Source of the DNA: Polycladidibacter hongkongensis
GTDB lineage: Bacteria > Pseudomonadota > Alphaproteobacteria > Rhizobiales > Stappiaceae
Length of the DNA: 64,000 nucleotides
Direction: 5' to 3'
Assembly: GCF_001561995.1 (NCBI RefSeq)
Contig: NZ_LLWC01000024.1
Coordinates: forward strand, 186,001-250,000
Position 1 is the first letter of the stretch. Each line of letters begins with the position of its first letter. The notes beneath the pieces are model-generated. The model was not told the origin of the DNA. It did not search any database and saw only the letters and a program-made list of their open reading frames with translations. This document shows, one piece after another, positions 57,818 to 64,000 of this stretch. A program made the position numbers and the translations under genes.

Positions 57818-58420
57818 TTACTGCTTTGATTTAGCTAGAGACTTTGCAATTTTCTTAGCTACTGGTGGAATAAACGAGCGAGCATCCTGCGCGGCTGCAA
57901 TGGCGCCACCGAGGACCCAGCTGGTTTTGTCTACTTTGATTTTGCCTAGGTTTGCACCTGTCTTGGCGTCACTCACGTTCACGTCTGCATCAAAGTGAGA
58001 AGAACCAGCTCCGAAACCGATCATTGCTCGTGCCAGCGCGCTCCCGTCTTCAAATTCGGTGATTGCACCAGAGACCAGCGCAACGTTGCCTTTGTATTTG
58101 CGGGCGAGGGTTTTCGCGTTGGCATTTAGACCAATGCGCACAACCTTGGTAAAGGCGTGGGTGCTGCGGGTGTTGTTGTAGATATGCTTGGCGAAGCTTT
58201 TGCCCACATGCCGCATTTCTTCGGGATCATTGTCGATTTTAGCTTCAGAAAAATCAAAGTCTTTGATCAGCACTGTTTCATAGGCGCGCAAATCAGTGTC
58301 TGATTTATTCTTGCCAGAAACGGATTGCAGCTTGGAGGTTGTACCGCAGGCGGCAAGCGCAGTGAAAGAAAGAACTGCGAGAAACTTTATTACCCGTTCA
58401 ACCAAAAGAGTGTTGTTCAT
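57818..58420 (-). CDS. DUF4410-like lipoprotein
   Basis: A 200-aa protein with a signal peptide and lipobox LAAC (Cys about 25). The C-terminal half, with GAITEFEDGSALARAMIGFG and then SHFDADVNVSDAKTGANLG, resembles DUF4410 proteins, which are exported lipoproteins of unknown function. AAGGA precedes the ATG at 58420 at good spacing. It is paired with the lipoprotein gene downstream. Both are clearly separated from rpsB, which is transcribed the other way. Confidence 0.75.
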   Translation of the reverse strand: MNNTLLVERVIKFLAVLSFTALAACGTTSKLQSVSGKNKSDTDLRAYETVLIKDFDFSEAKIDNDPEEMRHVGKSFAKHIYNNTRSTHAFTKVVRIGLNANAKTLARKYKGNVALVSGAITEFEDGSALARAMIGFGAGSSHFDADVNVSDAKTGANLGKIKVDKTSWVLGGAIAAAQDARSFIPPVAKKIAKSLAKSKQ

Positions 58421-58476
58421 AGTATGAATTCCTTATTAAATTCTCCCTCCGCTGCTTTAGGGTTTTGTTAATTATT

Positions 58477-58506
58477 TTGCAACTCTAAATTATGTTGCAT
58501 TATAAT
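58477..58506 (+). promoter_or_regulatory. Predicted distal promoter of rpsB
   Basis: TTGCAA, 18 bases, TATAAT. The -10 lies in a perfect 12-base palindrome (GCATTATAATGC), so it could also act on the other strand for the DUF4410-like gene, though no good -35 was found there. Confidence 0.5.
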
Positions 58507-58570
58507 GCTCTCTATGCGGGAATTTTTTGGTCGCGTGGATTGTGCTTGTTGATCTTGTTTTCATGAGAGC

Positions 58571-58599
58571 TTGAATTTTTTTGATGGGGTCTCTATAAG
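58571..58599 (+). promoter_or_regulatory. Predicted proximal promoter of rpsB
   Basis: TTGAAT, 17 bases, TATAAG: close to the vegetative consensus with ideal spacing. It would give a leader of about 110 bases before rpsB, room for autoregulation by S2, which is known in other bacteria. Confidence 0.6.
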
Positions 58600-58717
58600 G
58601 CCCTCATCCCACACGCAGGGGCGGGTGTGTCTTTATGGACGCGCCCATCCGGTAAAGGCGCAGCGACAGCTGTTCCCCTGCGGAGGTATAAACCGGAAAA
58701 TCAAGGAGTTAACGGTC

Positions 58718-59506
58718 ATGGCATTGCCTGATTTCACTATGCGCCAGCTGCTGGAAGCCGGTGTCCACTTCGGTCACCAGAAGCACCGCTGGAATCCAAA
58801 GATGAACAACTACATCTTTGGCGTTCGCAACAACATCCACATTCTTGACCTTGGTCAGACTGTTCCTTTGCTGCACCAAGCACTGAAAACAGTTTCTGAC
58901 ACTGTTGCCGGCGGTGGCCGCGTGCTGTTGGTTGGCACCAAGCGTCAGGCTCAGGAAGCTGTTGCCGATGCAGCTCGTCGTTCTGCTCAGTACTACGTCA
59001 ATGCACGTTGGCTGGGTGGTATGCTGACCAACTGGAAGACCATCTCCCAGTCTATTCAGCGTCTGCGCAAAGTTGAAGCACTGCTTGAAGGCGGTGAAGC
59101 AAACCGTATGACCAAGAAGGAACGTCTGTTCCTTGACCGCGAGCGCGAGAAACTCGAGCGCAACCTTGGCGGTATCAAGGACATGGGCGGTATTCCTGAC
59201 CTGATCTTCATCATCGATACCAACCGCGAAGCAATTGCAATTCAGGAAGCACGTCGCTTGAACATTCCTGTTGCTGCAATTCTGGATTCCAACTGTGATC
59301 CAGATGGCATCACCTTCCCAGTTCCTGGGAACGACGATGCTGGCCGCGCGATTGCGCTTTACTGTGACCTGATCGCCCGCGCTGCCATTGATGGTATTGC
59401 ACGTGCGCAAGGTAGTATGGGTGCTGATCTGGGTGCTTCTGAGGAAGTCCTGGAAGAGCCTGCCCTGGCAGAAGAAGCCGCTGGCGAAGCGCAGGCTGAA
59501 GGTTAA
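58718..59506 (+). CDS. rpsB: 30S ribosomal protein S2
   Basis: A 262-aa ribosomal protein. The start [20 protein letters not shown] matches family N-termini and is preceded by AAGGAG. The segment [13 protein letters not shown] (about 95-107) and the [13 protein letters not shown] loop are typical. A Glu/Ala-rich acidic tail of about 20 residues is found, as in many alphaproteobacteria. The frame extends upstream to 58571 without similarity. It is followed by a hairpin and then tsf, the usual pair. Confidence 0.98.
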   Translation: MALPDFTMRQLLEAGVHFGHQKHRWNPKMNNYIFGVRNNIHILDLGQTVPLLHQALKTVSDTVAGGGRVLLVGTKRQAQEAVADAARRSAQYYVNARWLGGMLTNWKTISQSIQRLRKVEALLEGGEANRMTKKERLFLDREREKLERNLGGIKDMGGIPDLIFIIDTNREAIAIQEARRLNIPVAAILDSNCDPDGITFPVPGNDDAGRAIALYCDLIARAAIDGIARAQGSMGADLGASEEVLEEPALAEEAAGEAQAEG

Positions 59507-59559
59507 GCTTGTTTGCTGCCGACCTTGGAGTGATCCATAGGTCGCACCACTAAAGGATT

Positions 59560-59603
59560 TGTGACGGCGTTTTTCGTGATTTGCGAAAGGGCCGTCACAT
59601 TTT
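59560..59603 (+). terminator. Hairpin and possible attenuator between rpsB and tsf
   Basis: TGTGACGGC and GCCGTCACA, with further TTTCG/CGAAA pairing inside, followed by TTTT. It sits midway in the 183-base rpsB-tsf spacer and could reduce tsf relative to rpsB expression. Confidence 0.75.
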
Positions 59604-59689
59604 CGATGTGACAAGACGGTAAACCCCTTTGGAAGTCGGTGTTTGCCGCGCTATTCGTTTTTCACAACTTCCGTCCAAGAGGCGTTCCG

Positions 59690-60613
59690 ATGAGCATTAC
59701 TGCTGCTATGGTTAAAGAGCTCCGCGAAACCAGCGGTGCAGGCATGATGGATTGTAAAGCTGCCCTGAAAGAAACAGGCGGCGATATGGAAGCAGCTATC
59801 GATTGGCTGCGCACCAAGGGCCTTGCTAAGGCTGCCAAGAAAGCTGGCCGTGTGGCTGCTGACGGTCTGGTTGGTGTTGCTGCTAACGGCAATGTTGCTG
59901 CTGTTATCGAGCTGAACTCCGAAACCGACTTTGTTGCCCGTAACGAAGTGTTCCAGAAACTGGTTCAGGACGTTGCTGGTGTTGCTGTTGGTCTTGAGGG
60001 TGACGTTGAAGCGCTGAAAGCTGCTCCGTTCCCGGGTTCTGAAAAGAATGTTGAAGAAGAGATCAAGGACGCTGTTGCAACCATTGGCGAGAACATGACC
60101 CTGCGTCGTTCCGCTCGTCTTGCTGTTGAAAAAGGCGTTGTTGCTTCATACGTTCACTCTGCTGCGGCTGAAGGCCTTGGCAAGATCGGTGTGCTTGTTG
60201 CGCTGGAATCTGCTGGTGATGCTGACAAGTTGCAGGCGCTGGGTCGTCAGGTCGCAATGCACGTGGCGGCGACCAACCCAATGGCGCTGAACACCGAAGA
60301 GCTGGATCCTGCTGCTGTAGAGCGCGAGCGTACCGTTTACATGGAGCAGGCCCGCGAATCCGGTAAGCCTGAAAACATCATCGAGAAGATGGTTGAAGGT
60401 CGTCTGCGCAAGTTCTACGAGGAAGTTACCCTTGTAAAACAGAGCTTCGTTATCAACCCAGACCTGACTGTTGAGCAGGCTGTTGAAGAAGCTGCAAAAG
60501 ACGCTGGCACCGAAATAAAGCTGGCTGGCTTTGTTCGCTTTGCTCTGGGTGAGGGCATCGAAAAAGAAGAAACCGACTTCGCTGCTGAAGTTGCAGCTGC
60601 TGCCGGTAACTAA
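59690..60613 (+). CDS. tsf: Elongation factor Ts
   Basis: The 307-aa nucleotide exchange factor for EF-Tu. It shows the N-terminal UBA-like segment [18 protein letters not shown] (about 11-28), the TDFVARN motif (about 80-86) that touches EF-Tu, and two dimerisation subdomains. The start is ATG 59690 ([11 protein letters not shown]), with AAGAGG upstream; the open frame reaches further but is not conserved. A strong terminator follows. Confidence 0.98.
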   Translation: MSITAAMVKELRETSGAGMMDCKAALKETGGDMEAAIDWLRTKGLAKAAKKAGRVAADGLVGVAANGNVAAVIELNSETDFVARNEVFQKLVQDVAGVAVGLEGDVEALKAAPFPGSEKNVEEEIKDAVATIGENMTLRRSARLAVEKGVVASYVHSAAAEGLGKIGVLVALESAGDADKLQALGRQVAMHVAATNPMALNTEELDPAAVERERTVYMEQARESGKPENIIEKMVEGRLRKFYEEVTLVKQSFVINPDLTVEQAVEEAAKDAGTEIKLAGFVRFALGEGIEKEETDFAAEVAAAAGN

Positions 60614-60621
60614 TTTTTTAG

Positions 60622-60650
60622 GGGCGCCGATTCCAATCGGCGCCCTTATT
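60622..60650 (+). terminator. Rho-independent terminator of tsf
   Basis: GGGCGCCGATT and AATCGGCGCCC form a perfect 11-pair inverted repeat with a very short loop, followed by TTATT, eight bases after the tsf stop. Confidence 0.88.
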
Positions 60651-60680
60651 GTATCTGGACTTTGCTAAGAGGATTGAAGA

Positions 60681-61400
60681 ATGTCTCAGGATCTTCGCTG
60701 GAAACGCGTTTTGCTGAAACTCTCGGGTGAGGCATTGATGGGAGACCAAAACTTCGGGATCGATCCGAAGGTGGTTGAACGTGTCGCGGAAGAAATCGCT
60801 GAGGCGGTACGCCTCGGGGCGCAGTTCGGTATTGTTGTGGGAGGTGGTAACATCTTCCGCGGTGTGGCAGTGGCAGCCAAGGGTGGCAACCGGGTAACCG
60901 GTGACCATATGGGTATGCTCGCCACAATAATGAATTCGCTCACACTTGCTGATGCACTGCGCCGCAATGGTATTCAAGCCCGCGTGCTGTCCGCTGTGCC
61001 GGTGCCTTCCATTTGCGAGACATTTACTCAGCGCGGGGCTGAGCGCTACATGGAAGATGGGGATGTCATCCTGTTTGCCGGTGGTACGGGTAACCCGTTC
61101 TTCACAACCGATTCCGGTGCGGCGTTGCGGGCGGCAGAAATGCAGTGCAATGCCTTCTTGAAAGGCACACAGGTGGATGGTGTTTACAATGCTGATCCGA
61201 AGCTGGTGCCTGATGCTACCCGTTTTGAGACGCTGACTCCGGGGGAAGTTCTTGAAAAAGGGCTGAAAGTGATGGATGCGACGGCAATTGCCCTTGCCCG
61301 TGACAATGCTATTCCTGTAGTTGTTTTCTCCATCCATACCTCAGGTGCGCTTGTGAATGTGTTGCGCGGGCAGGGCCTGTTTACGGTGATTGAAGATTAA
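60681..61400 (+). CDS. pyrH: UMP kinase
   Basis: A 239-aa bacterial UMP kinase of the amino-acid kinase fold, making UDP. The motifs LKLSGEALMG (about 12-21), VVGGGNIFRG (about 54-63) and VDGVYNADPKL (about 165-175) bind phosphate and nucleotide. GAGGATTGAAG precedes the ATG. It begins the pyrH-frr-uppS-cdsA-dxr run, conserved across proteobacteria. Confidence 0.97.
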   Translation: MSQDLRWKRVLLKLSGEALMGDQNFGIDPKVVERVAEEIAEAVRLGAQFGIVVGGGNIFRGVAVAAKGGNRVTGDHMGMLATIMNSLTLADALRRNGIQARVLSAVPVPSICETFTQRGAERYMEDGDVILFAGGTGNPFFTTDSGAALRAAEMQCNAFLKGTQVDGVYNADPKLVPDATRFETLTPGEVLEKGLKVMDATAIALARDNAIPVVVFSIHTSGALVNVLRGQGLFTVIED

Positions 61401-61481
61401 TCGCGCAATGCGATTGTTCTGCCTCAGGCGGTGCGATTAGCGCTGTTGCGCTGCGCCCGCCCTAGTTTGAAAGAGGATATT

Positions 61482-62039
61482 ATGTCTGAGCTGGATTTTG
61501 CTGATCTAGAACGCCGTATGAGCGGCGCAATCAACGCTCTTAAAACCGAGTTTTCCGGCCTGCGTACCGGTCGTGCTTCGGCAAGCATGCTGGACACGAT
61601 TACCGTGGATGCCTACGGCTCGCCGATGCCGATCAATCAGGTGGCAACCGTTTCAGTGCCTGAACCGCGCATGGTTTCTGTGCAGGTATGGGATCGTTCC
61701 ATGGTTGCTGCCACTGAAAAAGCGATTCGTGAATCCAGCCTTGGCATTAATCCGGTGGTTGATGGGCAGGTGCTGCGCCTACCAATTCCAGAGCTCAATG
61801 AAGAGCGTCGTCTGGAACTTGTTAAGGTTGCGCATAAATATGCGGAAAACGGCAAGGTTGCGATCCGGCATGTGCGCCGTGATGGCATGGACGCCATCAA
61901 AAAGCTCGAAAAAGCTGGCGACATGGGTGAAGACGAGAGCCATGGCGCGCAGGATAAAGTGCAGAAAATGACCGATGACTTTATCAAGCAAGTGGATGAC
62001 GTGCTGGCTAAAAAAGAGCAGGAAATCAAGCAAGTTTAA
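61482..62039 (+). CDS. frr: Ribosome recycling factor
   Basis: A 185-aa factor that, with EF-G, splits post-termination ribosomes. It has the two-domain RRF sequence, with [12 protein letters not shown] (about 26-37) and the [13 protein letters not shown] segment near residues 131-143. The start is ATG 61482 ([10 protein letters not shown]), preceded by AAAGAGGA. Its stop overlaps an ATG that opens a ten-codon frame, which may help ribosomes reach uppS. Confidence 0.97.
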   Translation: MSELDFADLERRMSGAINALKTEFSGLRTGRASASMLDTITVDAYGSPMPINQVATVSVPEPRMVSVQVWDRSMVAATEKAIRESSLGINPVVDGQVLRLPIPELNEERRLELVKVAHKYAENGKVAIRHVRRDGMDAIKKLEKAGDMGEDESHGAQDKVQKMTDDFIKQVDDVLAKKEQEIKQV

Positions 62040-62054
62040 TGCTTGAAGACAGGT

Positions 62055-62834
62055 ATGGCATTCATGGTTGATCCAGTCGAGATATTTGTACAGCAGGATT
62101 TGCAAGAAGTTGCAGAGGGTGCTGTGCCTCGGCATGTGGCGATTATCATGGATGGCAATGGCCGATGGGCCTCGCGCCGGGGGTTGCCCAGAACAGAAGG
62201 GCATCGGCGCGGGGTGAAGACCGTGCGCGAAATTGTAAAGCGGGCGCAAGAACAAGGAGTGGGCTATCTCACCTTGTTTAGTTTTTCCTCTGAAAACTGG
62301 AGCCGCCCGGCAAGCGAGGTGCAGTTCTTGCTCTCCTTGTTGAAGCGGTTTATTCGGCAGGATTTGATGAAGCTGCGCGAGGCTGATGTGCGCGTGCGCA
62401 TTATCGGCTGTCGCCACAATTTGCCTGATGAATTGCTGCGGGTGCTGCAGGAGGCGGAAAGCGCAACAGAGGCCTGCACCGGAATGGTGTTGCAAGTTGC
62501 CTTTAACTACGGAGCGCGGGCGGAGATTGTTCGTGCTGTACAAAAGCTCACCGCGGAAGTGAGTGCGGGTGCGCGCTCGGTAGAGAGTATCGATGAAGAG
62601 ATGATCTCGCAGGCGCTGGATACGGGCGGTATGCCTGACCCGGATTTAATAATTCGCACAAGTGGCGAACAGCGGCTCTCCAACTTTTTGTTGTGGCAGG
62701 CTGCATATTCTGAATTCTATTTTACCCCGCTGGCGTGGCCTGATTTTGATGCTGCTGCCTTTGACGATGCTCTGGCCGCCTTTGGGGCGCGCGAGCGGCG
62801 ATTTGGCGGGCTGACAGCCAAGGTTGGACCATGA
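62055..62834 (+). CDS. uppS: Isoprenyl transferase (undecaprenyl diphosphate synthase)
   Basis: A 259-aa cis-prenyltransferase making the C55 lipid carrier for peptidoglycan. The catalytic Asp33 is in IMDGNGRWA, with FSSENWSRP and RTSGEQRLSNFLLWQ downstream, all family signatures. The exact start is uncertain: ATG 62055 or ATG 62064, neither with a strong ribosome binding site. It overlaps cdsA by four bases (ATGA), so those two are coupled. Confidence 0.95.
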   Translation: MAFMVDPVEIFVQQDLQEVAEGAVPRHVAIIMDGNGRWASRRGLPRTEGHRRGVKTVREIVKRAQEQGVGYLTLFSFSSENWSRPASEVQFLLSLLKRFIRQDLMKLREADVRVRIIGCRHNLPDELLRVLQEAESATEACTGMVLQVAFNYGARAEIVRAVQKLTAEVSAGARSVESIDEEMISQALDTGGMPDPDLIIRTSGEQRLSNFLLWQAAYSEFYFTPLAWPDFDAAAFDDALAAFGARERRFGGLTAKVGP

Positions 62835-63730
62835 CAAAGCAAGACAAAGCGCCGGGCGGTGGTGATGGCGATGATGGCCGCGGAACCGGTGTTGTGGGCC
62901 GTTTCTTGCGGGCCTATCCGGATTTTCTGCTGCGGGCTGGGTCGGCAATTGCTTTGCTGCCGGTTGCATTGTTTGCACTTTGGGCTGGTGGTCTTTGGTT
63001 TTTGCTATTGGCGCTTGTGGCTGCCGGGCTTTGTTTTTGGGAGTGGAGCGCGATAATTGGTGTCTCGCGGCGTTCACTGGCTTCTTTGTTCGGTTATGGG
63101 CTGCTGGTGGTTGTTGCGGCGTTGCTTTACTTTGGGCGGGCGCAGGAGGCGCTTGGCCTCGTTGCGGCAGGCACGATTGTCGTGGGGATGAGTGCGGGGA
63201 TTAACCGCGTCGGGCGCTGGTTTGGCGAGGGGTTTGTCTACGCCGCGCTGGCGCTGGTTTCCATTTATACCCTGCGCATGAGCGACCATGGTTTGGGGCT
63301 TGTGTTTTACCTGATGGTTGTGGTTTGGGTGACCGATGTGGGGGCTTATATCGTTGGGCGTTCTCTTGGCGGGCCAAAACTGTGGCCTGCTATTTCCCCC
63401 GGAAAAACCTGGAGCGGGGCGCTTGGTGGCTTGCTTCTGGGCTCTTTGGGCGGGCTTGTTGCCGCTTGGCTGGTGCTGCCTGATGCAGGTATTGGTGCGT
63501 TTTTGCTTGGGGCGCTGCTCTCTGCACTTTCCCAAGGGGGGGACTTGTTTGAATCGGCCCTTAAACGACGCTTTGGCGTAAAAGATTCCAGTCACTTAAT
63601 CCCCGGCCATGGCGGTATGCTGGATCGGATTGACGGGTTGGTGGCTGCCAGTGTTGCCGCTTATGTGCTGGCGGTTCTGCTTGGCGGGGCGTTGGGCGCG
63701 CCGGGTGCAGCGCTGCTGCAGTTGTTTTAG
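62831..63730 (+). CDS. cdsA: Phosphatidate cytidylyltransferase
   Basis: A 299-aa integral membrane enzyme making CDP-diacylglycerol, the precursor of PG, PE and the cardiolipin made by the cls gene at 1.65 kb. It has about seven hydrophobic segments. The family signature occupies about residues 242-268, with KR, KD, HGG and DRID in the expected spacing. The N-terminal 35 residues are Gly/Asp-rich and polar. It is coupled to uppS. Confidence 0.96.
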   Translation: MTKQDKAPGGGDGDDGRGTGVVGRFLRAYPDFLLRAGSAIALLPVALFALWAGGLWFLLLALVAAGLCFWEWSAIIGVSRRSLASLFGYGLLVVVAALLYFGRAQEALGLVAAGTIVVGMSAGINRVGRWFGEGFVYAALALVSIYTLRMSDHGLGLVFYLMVVVWVTDVGAYIVGRSLGGPKLWPAISPGKTWSGALGGLLLGSLGGLVAAWLVLPDAGIGAFLLGALLSALSQGGDLFESALKRRFGVKDSSHLIPGHGGMLDRIDGLVAASVAAYVLAVLLGGALGAPGAALLQLF

Positions 63731-63765
63731 CCCATAATTTATCGCTTTTAGGGTAAAGGAACGGC

Positions 63766-64000
63766 ATGGCGCAGCAACGGATAATCTCTCTATTTGGTTC
63801 GACAGGCTCGATTGGCTGCAGCAGTATTGACTTGCTGCAGCGTGACCGCGAGTTTTTTGCTGTTGATACTTTGGTTGCCTATCGCAATGTAGCGTTGTTG
63901 GCCGAGCAGGCGTTGGCATGTCATGCAAAGCTTGCGGTGATTGGCGATGAGAGCTTGCTTCCTTCGCTGCAAGAGGCGCTTGCAGGTAGTGGTATCGAGG
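63766..64000 (+). CDS. dxr: 1-deoxy-D-xylulose 5-phosphate reductoisomerase (partial, right edge)
   Basis: The first 78 codons are present: MAQQRIISLFGSTGSIGCSS contains the NADPH-binding GSTGSIG loop at about residues 11-17. This enzyme of the MEP isoprenoid pathway feeds uppS. AAAGGAACGGC lies just before the ATG at 63766, 36 bases after cdsA. The rest lies outside the window. Confidence 0.93.
   Translation, partial: MAQQRIISLFGSTGSIGCSSIDLLQRDREFFAVDTLVAYRNVALLAEQALACHAKLAVIGDESLLPSLQEALAGSGIE

Overview
The window comes from an alphaproteobacterial chromosome, most likely a marine member of the Hyphomicrobiales (Rhizobiales; Pseudovibrio/Labrenzia-like). This is inferred from gene order (tig-clpP-clpX-lon-hupB; a 14-gene nuo operon running into birA, rnj, mce and a DUF1467 gene; lolCD-dnaE; rpsB-tsf-pyrH-frr-uppS-cdsA-dxr), from the aerobic CobN-type cobalamin pathway, and from the short ProS. 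No rRNA genes and no CRISPR array are visible.

Layout. 1-6.8 kb: minus-strand sulfurtransferase (sseA, cut by the left edge), an AlaX-type tRNA editing protein and cardiolipin synthase; plus-strand ada; minus-strand cysteine synthase and two secreted proteins of unknown function. 6.98-7.26 kb: three identical tRNA-Asn genes. 7.55-17.8 kb: a cobalamin riboswitch followed by cobU(P)-cobW-cobN-cobO-yrhK-like-cobQ, meeting convergent cobC-cbiB. Together these cover cobalt handling and insertion, corrinoid adenosylation, amidation, the aminopropanol arm and nucleotide-loop activation. 17.9-20.6 kb: an accessory patch with a lipoprotein, a decayed IS3-type transposase end, phage-like gene fragments, a cysteine-rich secreted protein, and a holin-like gene carrying two compensating frameshifts, lying beside the 3' end of tRNA-Cys. 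21.4-28.6 kb: protein quality control (tig, clpP, clpX, lon) and the HU gene, each followed by a strong terminator except clpP. 28.9-29.9 kb: three identical tRNA-Val and three identical tRNA-Asp genes. 30.6-45.5 kb: nuoA-N (respiratory complex I), with a small membrane-protein gene between nuoH and nuoI. 45.5-49.3 kb: birA, rnj, mce, DUF1467. 49.3-49.5 kb: a probable unannotated structured small RNA on the minus strand. 49.7-56.9 kb: proS, lolC, lolD, a 32-codon membrane peptide and dnaE. 57.0-58.4 kb: two minus-strand lipoproteins. 58.5-64 kb: rpsB, tsf, pyrH, frr, uppS, cdsA and the start of dxr (cut by the right edge).

Most of the window is conserved housekeeping. I did not find a convincing new multi-gene system such as a defence island. 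The items most worth a second look are the candidate small RNA upstream of proS, the frameshift-compensated holin-like gene beside tRNA-Cys, the YrhK-like membrane gene embedded in the B12 operon, the small membrane protein inside the complex I operon, and the three tRNA triplets.
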